Part shown: one piece after another, positions 24,285 to 32,507 of the stretch
How the letters are laid out: each line of letters begins with the position of its first letter
Numbering within the stretch: position 1 is the first letter of the stretch
NCBI GenBank assembly: GCA_047610145.1
Contig: JBLFZF010000014.1
Coordinates: 1-40,654 of the forward strand
DNA length: 40,654 bases
Source of the DNA: CAJXZP01 sp047610145
Lineage (GTDB): Bacteria; Bacteroidota; Bacteroidia; Flavobacteriales_G; Salibacteraceae
Direction of reading: 5' to 3'
Notes under the pieces: generated by a model
Seen by the model: the letters and a program-made list of their open reading frames with translations, nothing else
The model's database searches: none
What the model was told of the DNA's origin: nothing
Program-made: the position numbers and the translations under genes

Positions 24285-25733
24285 TCATTTTATTATTGTC
24301 TCAAAATTGTTATAGTTTCCATATAATGCCGTTATTCGAGAAACATAGTTATATGCTTCTAGACCACGGCAATATCCGTAGTATACTTCGGGATCCTTAT
24401 AGTACTTAGATTTGGACAGTTTGACAATCATATCTTCGACATTCTGATCCCAAATAGTGGGGTCTTTCCCATATTTTTTTGCTAAACGTTGTGCATCAAA
24501 TACGTGTCCCTTACCCACATTATATGAGGCTAATGAAAATTTTATTGCCTGAGAAGAATCAGGAATTACAGAGGTCCAATAGTGAAATAGTATTCCGTTT
24601 AACTTAACTCCCATTTTAATATTTTCTTTGGGGTTAAATATATCGGTGTGATTGGGGTTTAAACTATTGGCAGTTAGCGGCATTATCTGCATTAAACCTT
24701 GGGCTCCTGCCCAGGATGTTTTGTTAGGTTGAAATCCTGATTCTACCCTAATTTGTGCCGCAACTAGCTTCCAATCCCATCCAATTTTTTCTGACTCATT
24801 TTTAATGATAACATCATAGGGTGATATTTTGCCATTTTTAAGATTATAATTACTCTGAATTCGCGTATTCATACTTTCTGTATTTTTAAAATACTTATTG
24901 TATGTCATATTCCAGAATGTAGAGTTTTTGTTTTTTTGAATCCAGTGATTTAAGGTGTCTGTCAGTGTGTTCGAGTTTTTGGGCAATGCCCAAGCAATAT
25001 TTTGATTAAAGCTCACAGGGGTCTTCATATCCACATTAGGAAAGTATCTGACAAAAAACTTTGCCGTATATTCATCAGAAACAGCATATTTAAATTGATT
25101 TTGACTAATAAGAGTCATCATGCTATCTACGTCTATTTCACCATCATAGGTTATGATATGTATACTATCGCCTATTTCATTTTGTAAACTAATAATACGC
25201 TCGTAATACGAAGATCCTAATTCTACAAATACTGTTTGATTGGCTAGTTTTGTTAAATCTCTTAACAAGTGTTTTTCAAGTTTTGACTTAGACCATTTTT
25301 TATATCCTTCCGGTTTTTTTTGAATGAGTACTTGCCTAGTTTGAGTTATGGGATATGAAAAATCAAAATTCTTTTTACGGTCTCCTAACACGGTTATACC
25401 CGAAGCAATTATATCTGCCTTGTGCTGTTTTAGAGAATCAAATGCATCAGGAATAGAAGCGACCTTTATCACCTCTAATTTCACACCTAACTCTTTACAA
25501 AACCTAGAGAGCAATTCGTATTGATAGCCCATAGGTCTACCTTTATAAATAAAGTAACTCGTAGGATCGTTGTTGATTATGGCGATTAGTTTACCTCTCT
25601 TTAAAATAGAGTCAATATGCAAACCTACTTCCTCGATGTTATTTTCAGAAACCAGGGTGTTCTCCGTGTTATTGCTATTATCACACGATACTATTGAAAG
25701 CCCAATCAAAAAATAAATCCATTTTAATTTCAT
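24285..25733 (-). CDS. mltF: MltF-like membrane-bound lytic murein transglycosylase, lipoprotein
   Basis: 482 residues. Lipobox IVSC (Cys17). About 45-280 is a periplasmic solute-binding protein family 3 domain (GKLIAIINNDPTSYFIYKGR, DIIASGITVLGDRKKNFDFS). About 305-450 is an SLT lytic transglycosylase domain with catalytic Glu331 in RVESGF, then GAQGLMQIMP and the ASYNVGKGH block. This arrangement is that of MltF (YfhD), which cleaves murein glycan strands to anhydromuropeptides and is held at the outer membrane. It overlaps the upstream 63-aa gene by 4 bases, so translation is probably coupled. Confidence 0.92.
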   Translation of the reverse strand: MKLKWIYFLIGLSIVSCDNSNNTENTLVSENNIEEVGLHIDSILKRGKLIAIINNDPTSYFIYKGRPMGYQYELLSRFCKELGVKLEVIKVASIPDAFDSLKQHKADIIASGITVLGDRKKNFDFSYPITQTRQVLIQKKPEGYKKWSKSKLEKHLLRDLTKLANQTVFVELGSSYYERIISLQNEIGDSIHIITYDGEIDVDSMMTLISQNQFKYAVSDEYTAKFFVRYFPNVDMKTPVSFNQNIAWALPKNSNTLTDTLNHWIQKNKNSTFWNMTYNKYFKNTESMNTRIQSNYNLKNGKISPYDVIIKNESEKIGWDWKLVAAQIRVESGFQPNKTSWAGAQGLMQIMPLTANSLNPNHTDIFNPKENIKMGVKLNGILFHYWTSVIPDSSQAIKFSLASYNVGKGHVFDAQRLAKKYGKDPTIWDQNVEDMIVKLSKSKYYKDPEVYYGYCRGLEAYNYVSRITALYGNYNNFETIIK

Positions 25734-25921
25734 GAAGCTAAAAATTTAACCGTACCAAAGAAGATCGTCATAACGAATACGATTAAAACAAGTACTTTAA
25801 GTGCGCCTTGAGAATGAGGGCCTAATTGTTTTAAGTCACTTCTATACGCAAAAACCATTGCGAGTATAAAAAGGGATAAAAAGAATGATGCAAAGTATAA
25901 TTGTCCTTGTGTAAGTGCCAT
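25730..25921 (-). CDS. Small two-helix membrane protein
   Basis: 63 residues with hydrophobic segments at about 9-26 and 40-60 and a short polar loop (YRSDLKQLGPHSQG). No signal for cleavage. It lies 1 base after nfeD and overlaps mltF by 4 bases (ATGA-type junction), so it belongs to a three-gene unit. Its conservation in this position would suggest a partner of NfeD or MltF. No family name recognised. Confidence 0.72.
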   Translation of the reverse strand: MALTQGQLYFASFFLSLFILAMVFAYRSDLKQLGPHSQGALKVLVLIVFVMTIFFGTVKFLAS

Positions 25922-25922
25922 G

Positions 25923-27272
25923 TTAATTTTGTTTTACTATTATTTGAGCTCCTTCATGAGCTATAACCTTTATCGATGTTCCTTTTTCAATATATGCCCC
26001 TAAAGAGGTAGCATCAAAATGTTGTTGGTTGATAATAACTTTACCGGAGGGATGCAAATCAGTATGGGTTGTCCCATTTTGTCCAATAAGTAATTTATTT
26101 GAATTATCTACCCCCACAAATCCATCTTCTATTTTTTGTTCGCTACTCAAAACTAATCTTTTCATGTTTCTTGAATCCAACATTTTTGGTAATAAGATCA
26201 GGGTGAGAATGGCCATAACTAAGGTCGCCATAAGTACGACAGAAAGTGAAGTTAAAATTCCTTCATAACTAACCATAGAAAAATCAAATTGCACGTTTTC
26301 AACCATGCTAAGAGTTAAGCCTGTAAAAATTAATATAATTCCTAATACACCGGCAATACCTGTTCCGGGAATCAAGAATACCTCAACCGCAACCGCAATA
26401 ATTCCAATGAAAAACAGAATTATCTCCCAGTTTTCCGCAATTCCTTGTAGATAAAGAGGAGCGAAAAACAATAGCGCTGCTGCAAACGATGCAGCTATTG
26501 GAAAGCCTAGTCCAGGTGATTGAAGTTCAAAATAAACTCCGCCTAACATCAACATAATTAGAATACCACTTATAGCAGGGTTGATTAACCACGCGATTAA
26601 TTTATTTATGGATGTGGGTTGATATGTAATGATTTCATGATTTTCTAATTGAGTTAAAACAAGTAATTCATGCAAATTGTTTACTTCTCCTTCGCAATAC
26701 TTATTTTTTATGGCTTCTGCCACAGTAAAAGTCAAAAGCTTGCCTGTTTCTGTTATTCCAAGAATAGCAATATCTTGATCTACCATAGCTTCTGCAATAT
26801 CAGGGTCTCTGCCTGTAACTTCTGCAGTAGCTCTCATTTTACTTCTAAAATAAGATTGATACTTGTCAATAGCAGGTTTTCCATCCTGCGTAACCACTGT
26901 CGCAGCGCCAATACTTGAGCCAGGGGTCATGAAAATTTTGTCGCACGCTATCGATATTAACGCCCCAGCCGAAGCGGCATTATTGTTAATTAGCATATAA
27001 ATAGGAGTTTCAGATCGTAAAATGGCTGTTCTTATAGAGTCGGCCATCTCCACACCTCCGCCATAGGTATTCATGTTGATAATGATCACTTCAGCATTGT
27101 TTTGCTTAGCTTGATGAATGGCCACTTTGAAATTATGCCAAATTGGTTCCGCAATTTCATCCGCAATTTCAAAAACAAATACTGTATTAGAGTCATTTTC
27201 AGCCATTACAACGGGTGAATTTGTTCCTAAACCAATAATTAAAAAAATAAATAGTTTTATATAGTGACTCAT
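25923..27272 (-). CDS. NfeD-family membrane protein with ClpP-like protease domain
   Basis: 449 residues. Signal peptide, then a ClpP/crotonase-like serine protease domain (about 28-210) with the nucleophile Ser101 in NNNAASAGALIS and the oxyanion GGG at 71-73. Lys137 or Lys145 is the likely general base by analogy to the archaeal stomatin-specific protease. About four membrane helices follow (about 228-355), including PGTGIAGVLG, then a C-terminal OB-fold NfeD domain (about 375-449). Long-form NfeD proteins are usually paired with stomatin/SPFH proteins and act in membrane quality control. No SPFH gene is seen here. First gene of a unit with the 2-TM protein and mltF. Confidence 0.9.
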   Translation of the reverse strand: MSHYIKLFIFLIIGLGTNSPVVMAENDSNTVFVFEIADEIAEPIWHNFKVAIHQAKQNNAEVIIINMNTYGGGVEMADSIRTAILRSETPIYMLINNNAASAGALISIACDKIFMTPGSSIGAATVVTQDGKPAIDKYQSYFRSKMRATAEVTGRDPDIAEAMVDQDIAILGITETGKLLTFTVAEAIKNKYCEGEVNNLHELLVLTQLENHEIITYQPTSINKLIAWLINPAISGILIMLMLGGVYFELQSPGLGFPIAASFAAALLFFAPLYLQGIAENWEIILFFIGIIAVAVEVFLIPGTGIAGVLGIILIFTGLTLSMVENVQFDFSMVSYEGILTSLSVVLMATLVMAILTLILLPKMLDSRNMKRLVLSSEQKIEDGFVGVDNSNKLLIGQNGTTHTDLHPSGKVIINQQHFDATSLGAYIEKGTSIKVIAHEGAQIIVKQN

Positions 27273-27367
27273 CAGCTATAAAAGTAATTCAATTGGTCAA
27301 TAACTAGGTATAGGCTTCTGTTTTTGTTAAAAAGTTAATTTCCATTAAATGCCAAGTACCTGTGAAA

Positions 27368-27394
27368 TTGAAAGTATTAAAATGAGTAATTTTG
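27368..27394 (+). promoter_or_regulatory. Promoter of tpx
   Basis: TTG at 27368, 16 bases, TAATTTTG at 27387-27394, an exact -7 box with slightly short spacing. It overlaps a TTG that could serve as an earlier start, which favours ATG at 27422 as the real start. Confidence 0.55.
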
Positions 27395-27421
27395 TACCCG
27401 TATAATAACAAAATAGTTAGA

Positions 27422-27934
27422 ATGGATAAAATTAATTTAAAAGGGTTTCCAATTCAGTTAGTGGATGATGTAACGGAGGTAGGTGTAACAGCTGAAGATG
27501 TAACTCTTGTAAATAAAGAGTTAAACGAGATAAGTTTGTTTGATTTAGAAGCGGATGTAAAAGTATTGGTATCTGTTCCTAGTCTAGATACGGGTGTTTG
27601 TCAAGCAGAAACAAGACGGTTTAATGAAGAATTAGGTAAAAGAAAAAACACTTTGGCGTTAATTGTTTCTAAGGACTTACCTTTTGCGTCTAAACGTTTT
27701 TGTGAAACAGAAGGTTTAGATAATGTAATGCCTTTATCTGATTATCGTTATGGTGATTTTGGTAAAGAGTTTGGTACAGAAATGGTGGAAGGAGCATTGA
27801 AAGGTTTGTTAGCTCGCGTAGTTTTTGTGCTAGATAAAGAAAATAAAGTGGTGCTTACGGAAGTATCTAATGATATTTTGGAAGAGCCCAATTATGAGGT
27901 GATTTTAAATAAGGTAGACGAAATGCTAGGTTAA
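27422..27934 (+). CDS. tpx: Thiol peroxidase Tpx
   Basis: 170 residues from ATG 27422. An in-frame TTG 30 bases upstream lies inside the promoter and was not chosen. Peroxidatic Cys60 in VPSLDTGVCQAETRRFNE and resolving Cys94 in KRFCETEG have the atypical 2-Cys Tpx spacing. It reduces peroxides, with electrons coming from thioredoxin. trxB for thioredoxin reductase lies two genes downstream in the same direction. Compared with E. coli Tpx (168 aa) the length is normal. The N-terminus lacks a leading GNP motif, but the rest is typical. Confidence 0.95.
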   Translation: MDKINLKGFPIQLVDDVTEVGVTAEDVTLVNKELNEISLFDLEADVKVLVSVPSLDTGVCQAETRRFNEELGKRKNTLALIVSKDLPFASKRFCETEGLDNVMPLSDYRYGDFGKEFGTEMVEGALKGLLARVVFVLDKENKVVLTEVSNDILEEPNYEVILNKVDEMLG

Positions 27935-27939
27935 AAATA

Positions 27940-28521
27940 ATGAAATATCTTCTATACATAGTAGGGTTTATGTTTTCCTCTTATGCCTTTGGGCAAGAGG
28001 TTTACAAGACTCCTGCAACTATAGAAAACGGAGATACAATACCTGTCATAACGCTAACCAAATACCAAGTAATAGCAAGACGAACGTGGAAGTCTAGAGC
28101 AGAGTTTAATCGATTTAAGCGATTAGAGAAGAAAGTGGTCAAAGTGTATCCCTTTGCACATTTAGCGGCAAATAAACTCGAATTGTATGCCATAGAACTA
28201 CAACGCGTTAAAACGGAAAAAGAAAAAAAAAGGTTTTATAAAAAGATAGAAAAAGAAATTAAGCTAGAATACGAGGGAGAATTACGAAAGCTTACCGTTT
28301 CTGAAGGTCGTATTCTGATAAAGTTGTTGGATAGGGAAACAGGAAATACTTCTTTTTCTTTAGTATCGGAGTTACGTGGTAAATTCTCTGCTTTTTTATG
28401 GCAAGGTTTAGCTCGAGTTTTCGGTCACAATCTTAAGTCTAAATATGACCCAGAAGGGGAAGATAGAGAAATTGAGTTTATTGTTCAACGTATCGAAAGA
28501 GGGATTTTATCTCTTCAGTAG
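27940..28521 (+). CDS. DUF4294 family protein
   Basis: 193 residues, 5 bases after tpx, so co-transcribed. A signal peptide ends near FGQ (about residue 19), then GDTIPVITLTKYQVIARRTW, KRLEKKVVKVYPFAHLAANK, a highly charged helical middle (KTEKEKKRFYKKIEKEIK) and KLLDRETGNTSFSLVSELRG, all characteristic of DUF4294 of Bacteroidota. The function is unknown. The charged helices suggest a periplasmic or surface scaffold. Confidence 0.85.
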   Translation: MKYLLYIVGFMFSSYAFGQEVYKTPATIENGDTIPVITLTKYQVIARRTWKSRAEFNRFKRLEKKVVKVYPFAHLAANKLELYAIELQRVKTEKEKKRFYKKIEKEIKLEYEGELRKLTVSEGRILIKLLDRETGNTSFSLVSELRGKFSAFLWQGLARVFGHNLKSKYDPEGEDREIEFIVQRIERGILSLQ

Positions 28522-28697
28522 CTTCAGAGTATAAAATGTTTTCAGAAAAATTAGTTATAGTTAATTAAATTTTTAATACAATAATGTGTACATATTGTTA
28601 CATTATTTTCATTTCAAAAATTGCAACTTTGTTGTTACTTACGAAGTAGTTTAGTTGCTAATTCGAATTGTTTATTAAATAATATAAGATTTATAAA

Positions 28698-29642
28698 ATG
28701 TCAGAAGAGATAGAGCACTTAAAATGTTTAATTATTGGATCTGGACCTGCGGGTTATACCGCTGCTATTTATGCGGCACGTGCCGACATGAGACCGGTAA
28801 TGTATACAGGGATGGAACCAGGGGGGCAGTTAACCACAACTACAGAGGTAGATAATTTTCCGGGGTATCCTCAAGGTGTAGATGGTACCACCATGATGGA
28901 GGATTTAAAAAATCAAGCTGTACGTTTTGATACAGATGTGCGATTTGGTCATGTTACGGATGTTGATTTTTCTAGTGTTCCTCACAAAGTAACCGTAGAT
29001 GGTAAAAAGAAATTAACAGCTGATTCTATTATTATTTCAACAGGAGCATCAGCTAAATGGTTAGGTCTAGAAAGTGAACAAAGAATTAGAAAAGCAGGAG
29101 GAGGTGTTTCTGCATGTGCTACTTGTGATGGTTTTTTCTATAAAGGAAAAGAGGTAGCCATTGTGGGTGCAGGTGATTCAGCTGCTGAAGAAGCAACTTT
29201 TTTAGCTAAGCTATGTAGCAAGGTCTATATGATCGTAAGAAAAGATGAAATGCGTGCTTCAAAAGCAATGCAACATAGAGTCAACTCTACTCCGAATTTA
29301 GAAGTGCTATACAACATGGAAACTGAAGAGGTTCTTGGAGATCAAGTTTGCGAAGGTGTTCGTTTGGTAAATAATGTTTCGGGCGAGAAAAAAGACATTA
29401 AAGTAGATGGCTTCTTCGTAGCTATTGGGCATAACCCTAATACGGATATTTTTAAAGAGTATATTGATTTAGATCCGGTTGGGTATATTAAAAACATTCC
29501 AGGAACTTCAAAAACTAATATATCAGGTGTTTTTGTAGCGGGTGATGCGGCAGATAGTGTTTATCGTCAGGCAGTTACGGCTGCTGGCACTGGTTGTATG
29601 GCCGCTTTAGATGCCGAAAGATACCTTTCGGAGATGGAGTAA
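28698..29642 (+). CDS. trxB: Thioredoxin-disulfide reductase
   Basis: 314 residues, normal length. FAD motif GSGPAG at 14-19, redox pair CATC at 140-143 within VSACATCDGFFYKGK, NADPH motif GAGDSAAEEA after it, and the C-terminal FAD contact GVFVAGDAADSVYRQA. It transfers electrons from NADPH to thioredoxin. tpx, a thioredoxin user, is nearby. Closed by a perfect terminator. An imperfect -7 box CAACTTTG is present about 70 bases upstream. Confidence 0.97.
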   Translation: MSEEIEHLKCLIIGSGPAGYTAAIYAARADMRPVMYTGMEPGGQLTTTTEVDNFPGYPQGVDGTTMMEDLKNQAVRFDTDVRFGHVTDVDFSSVPHKVTVDGKKKLTADSIIISTGASAKWLGLESEQRIRKAGGGVSACATCDGFFYKGKEVAIVGAGDSAAEEATFLAKLCSKVYMIVRKDEMRASKAMQHRVNSTPNLEVLYNMETEEVLGDQVCEGVRLVNNVSGEKKDIKVDGFFVAIGHNPNTDIFKEYIDLDPVGYIKNIPGTSKTNISGVFVAGDAADSVYRQAVTAAGTGCMAALDAERYLSEME

Positions 29643-29687
29643 TTCATCCCTGAATTGACCATATAATCACAAATATTGAAATATAGG

Positions 29688-29711
29688 GGAGGCAATTGCC
29701 TCCTTTTTTTT
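29688..29711 (+). terminator. Terminator after trxB
   Basis: GGAGGCAATTGCCTCC, a 16-base perfect palindrome, followed by an eight-T run. Confidence 0.92.
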
Positions 29712-29737
29712 TATATTGGTCAAAAATCTCACACATA

Positions 29738-30577
29738 TTGAATTTATTTATTCTTTCACTCATTACCTTTCTTATTCCAGTGGGTGTTTTATCCATTGGA
29801 TTATTGGATATATATTCCAACAGAAACTCAGGAATTTCTAGAACACTATTTAGTGCTTTTCTGCTTAGTGTCTTAAGCTTCTTCTTGTTTAACTTAATGA
29901 CAGAAGTGGAAATGGGTGAAACTCAAATTCTAGGATTTGTAATTTTAATGCCTTTCTCTTTACTTGCCGGTCCATTAATGTTGATGTATCAAAAATCATT
30001 AATGGGTGAAAAACGTAAGCTTTTAGGTCATGTACGTATCATCTTGAATTTCCTACCCTCTATTTACAGTGTAGTTATTTTATTTTTTGGAATTTCTGTT
30101 TTTTCCATGCAAGAGGTAAATCAAATATTAACGACTCAGAAACTCAACTCTGGAGATACGCAGAAGGTAATAGCGAGAGTCGTTTTAATTTCAGCTCATA
30201 TTATTTGGTATGTTCAATTGTTTTGGTACAGCTTAAAAATACACAGCGTATTTGTTGCGCAAAAGAAGAAGTACGGAAAATTCTATGCCCAATATGAAGA
30301 ACGGAATGAAAAGTTGATGACTAGAATTGTGCTCATTTTAATGATGGTGGGTATTTATGATTTAATGTTCTGGATAGTTAGAGTTAGGAGTCCTTATTTA
30401 ATGATTTTAGTTAATGTGACTTTTGGGATTGGCTTAGCTTACATGGTAATGGCTGGAAGAGAGCAAATCGATATTAAGCGTTACAGAATGTATAAACTTG
30501 ATTCGCATAAACACGAATTAGATAAGGCACATCCTCCGGCCGGTTATAAAAGAAGAAAAAAACACGTTGTTAAATGA
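29738..30577 (+). CDS. Multi-helix membrane protein like the sensor part of AraC-type regulators
   Basis: 279 residues from a TTG start at 29738 (MNLFILSLITFLIPVG). No in-frame ATG occurs until about residue 67 of the open frame, which would remove two helices, and the extra upstream codons lie in the trxB terminator. About seven hydrophobic segments are visible. SLLAGPLMLMYQKSLMGEKR then HVRIILNFLPSIYSVVI is the block found in the N-terminal membrane half of Bacteroidota AraC-family proteins. Here the protein ends with a basic tail (YKRRKKHVVK) and has no helix-turn-helix. It may be a stand-alone sensor, or a truncated regulator. Confidence 0.65.
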   Translation: MNLFILSLITFLIPVGVLSIGLLDIYSNRNSGISRTLFSAFLLSVLSFFLFNLMTEVEMGETQILGFVILMPFSLLAGPLMLMYQKSLMGEKRKLLGHVRIILNFLPSIYSVVILFFGISVFSMQEVNQILTTQKLNSGDTQKVIARVVLISAHIIWYVQLFWYSLKIHSVFVAQKKKYGKFYAQYEERNEKLMTRIVLILMMVGIYDLMFWIVRVRSPYLMILVNVTFGIGLAYMVMAGREQIDIKRYRMYKLDSHKHELDKAHPPAGYKRRKKHVVK

Positions 30578-31033
30578 TTTTTTTAATTTTTTATGATATC
30601 CTTTGTCAGAGCTCATATCCGCAGCTTTTTTTAACTCTACATCATATTTTTTAAATCTCAAATAGCGTAGTCTAAATCGATTTTATGATAGTGTTGTGAT
30701 GTTCTTTGGTGAATATTTCGTAGACTGCTAAGGTTACGTTTGTAAAGTTAACCCTCATTTTCTCTAGTAGTTATGCCAAATACCATTGAATTTTAACGGA
30801 TGAGTGCGTCCAAAATTAAATGCAGTTCTGGCCCTTCTTTATTCCTTCCTTAGCTGAAGCAGACAGCTATTAGTCTCAGAATAGCTAGTCACATTATTCG
30901 GTAAATGACATTCGTTTATTATGATGAAACGAAACTTAATGATTCATAATGTACATTTTTGTAGGTCTTACTTAAAGATAATTGTTGGTGTCAATACTAA
31001 CCTATAATAAATGTAATTTGGAAAACATAGGCA
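30578..31033. other. Intergenic region with overlapping dyads
   Basis: No gene. A TACGTTTG (exact -7 pattern) lies near 30738. TTCGTTT/AAACGAA (30911-30933) and ATTATGA/TCATAAT (30918-30950) are two overlapping, mutually exclusive inverted repeats. Next to them is the palindrome AATGTACATT (about 30948-30957). No terminator was found for the preceding membrane protein gene. Confidence 0.4.
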
Positions 31034-31062
31034 CAAAAAAAAGCGACCCAAAAGGGTCGCTT
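31034..31062 (-). terminator. Terminator of the DUF4136/barrel operon
   Basis: On the minus strand AAGCGACCC, TTTT loop, GGGTCGCTT with eight T following. Perfect 9-bp stem. Confidence 0.92.
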
Positions 31063-31083
31063 AATACTATACTGAAAGAGGTG

Positions 31084-31677
31084 CTAGTAAAAATAACTAA
31101 AGCCTATATTTACGTTTAAGTAAGAATGTGATTGGTACCCGTTAGATGGAAGGATGTAATGGTACTTTGAATTCACAAAGAAATCGGCAGATCCACCGGT
31201 AGGAATTAAAACCCCTACTTCTGGGTAAAAACCAAAATTCCAACTATCTTGATTGTCTGTAAACCCGCTAATATCAAATCTTTGTAGAACTCTGTATAAA
31301 CCGGCTCCAGCTCCAACAAAAGGGATTATTTTCCCTTGTGGATTAAAGTGGTAACTAGCGGTAGCTGTCATTGGGAAATAGTTGAAATATCTTAATTGTG
31401 TTCCCGTTACGACTAATCTAGAGTCTGGAATTTCAATTGTTCCGAAATCTACTTTTTGGCTAAAAATTTGCCAGGAGAGATTGACACCTATAGATAGGTT
31501 ATCGGTAGTCATCTTTTTCCATTCTAAGCCCATAGCACCCCAACTGTAATTATCAATAAAGTCAGCGCTTTCTCCCATTGGCATTGCGGTGTTATACGTA
31601 ATGCCGAAGAAATTATCTTGCGCATTCATACTTATCGACAGAATAGCTCCTATTATAAATAGTTGTAATTTTTTCAT
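31084..31677 (-). CDS. Outer-membrane beta-barrel protein
   Basis: 197 residues with a signal peptide (cleavage near NAQ, residue 19) and alternating aromatic/polar strands (FFGITYNTAMPMGESADF, IIPFVGAGAGLYRVLQRFD), ending in NVNIGFSYFY with a C-terminal Tyr, the usual barrel-sorting end. Size fits a small eight-stranded OmpW/OmpA-like barrel (OMP_b-brl). It starts 1 base after the DUF4136 gene and is therefore co-transcribed. No enzymatic motif is present. Confidence 0.88.
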   Translation of the reverse strand: MKKLQLFIIGAILSISMNAQDNFFGITYNTAMPMGESADFIDNYSWGAMGLEWKKMTTDNLSIGVNLSWQIFSQKVDFGTIEIPDSRLVVTGTQLRYFNYFPMTATASYHFNPQGKIIPFVGAGAGLYRVLQRFDISGFTDNQDSWNFGFYPEVGVLIPTGGSADFFVNSKYHYILPSNGYQSHSYLNVNIGFSYFY

Positions 31678-31678
31678 C

Positions 31679-32296
31679 TTAGTTTAAATTTAAATAGGGT
31701 GATTGACCGAAAGCTTGGTTAATATCTCTAGTAATTCTAGAAGCAGAACTACCACTAGATAAAATTCCATTTAATCCACCAGTCCACATAATTACAGGTG
31801 CAGAATCATCCATAGGGTAATTCTTCACATCGGTTATATACATCATTAATGTACCTGTAGTGTAGGAGTAATATGAAGTTCCGTAGCCTGGGTAACCCCA
31901 TCCTGGGTATCCCCAACTTGGATAACCCCAATAACCCCAACTTGGGTAATAAGAAACGCCAACTACTTTGCTGTTCCATGATACCGCTTCAATATACACA
32001 TCAGGTGTGTCTCCTGGGTTAGCTTCAATCCAACCCATGTTCATTAAATTCGAATTCATCGTACTTAATATCAAATTAGATGTTTCCACTGGGTAATCTG
32101 GTTTTCCTTCTGAAGAGTCATATAGAATTTCAACGGAATCGTTTAAGATGTATGTTTTGTAGGCTTGGAAGTCAATGTTTTCTCCGAAAACTGTTCCAAC
32201 CACATCAAGGTCAGCAATCGTGCGATCTTTTTCAGGGTAACAAGAAGCAATTATTCCTACGATACATAAGAAGGAAAGCCATTTAGTGATTTTCAT
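31679..32296 (-). CDS. DUF4136 lipoprotein with Trp/Tyr/Gly/Pro repeats
   Basis: 205 residues. Lipobox IASC (Cys19). The N-terminal block FGENIDFQAYKTYILND and the helix MNSNLMNMGWIEANPGDTPD are those of DUF4136. In the middle (116-145) is a repeat tract (PSWGYWGYPSWGYPGWGYPG) also visible in the DNA as a tandem repeat near 31886-31950. C-terminal VIMWTGGLNGILSSGSSA fits the family. Such proteins are outer-membrane lipoproteins with unknown role, frequently beside a barrel gene as here. Confidence 0.87.
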   Translation of the reverse strand: MKITKWLSFLCIVGIIASCYPEKDRTIADLDVVGTVFGENIDFQAYKTYILNDSVEILYDSSEGKPDYPVETSNLILSTMNSNLMNMGWIEANPGDTPDVYIEAVSWNSKVVGVSYYPSWGYWGYPSWGYPGWGYPGYGTSYYSYTTGTLMMYITDVKNYPMDDSAPVIMWTGGLNGILSSGSSASRITRDINQAFGQSPYLNLN

Positions 32297-32324
32297 ATGT
32301 GTTTCAATTTAATTATTTGACCTA

Positions 32325-32355
32325 CAAATTTAACCTTTTTTAATTCTATAGCCAA
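32325..32355 (-). promoter_or_regulatory. Promoter of the DUF4136 operon
   Basis: On the minus strand TTG (32355-32353), 20 bases, TAAATTTG (32332-32325): exact consensus. The ATG follows 28 bases after the -7 box. Confidence 0.75.
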
Positions 32356-32376
32356 TAGTACGGAATGTGTTTATCC

Positions 32377-32453
32377 TGTCAGTGTTAACGGAAAAACTGT
32401 CACCGATTTTTCCAATTTAGAGATTGTTTATTTAATTCAGCGCCATGCTGTCA
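32377..32453. promoter_or_regulatory. Repeated TGTCA motifs between DUF4136 and htpG
   Basis: TGTCA occurs at 32377, 32398 and 32449. The first two starts are 21 bases apart (two helical turns), the third is 51 further (about five turns). The first and third extend to TGTCAGTGTTAAC and TGTCAGTAGTAAC. They lie between the two divergent genes, so one regulator could touch both. Binding is an inference. Confidence 0.4.
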
Positions 32454-32507
32454 GTAGTAACTGAGTTGGTATGTGAATTGATTAGAGAGGTTATAAAATT
32501 GATAAAA

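Noticed and set aside
27392..27421. TTG start extending Tpx by ten residues
   Set aside because: It lies inside the -7 promoter box, so it would not be in the mRNA.
29696..29737. TTG start of the membrane protein inside the trxB terminator
   Set aside because: The 14 extra codons are terminator sequence. The next TTG at 29738 gives a normal hydrophobic start.
32445..32507. In-frame upstream ATG for htpG
   Set aside because: The extra 21 residues do not look like Hsp90 N-termini and overlap the third TGTCA repeat. The MAKGKIKVESGN start is the family one.
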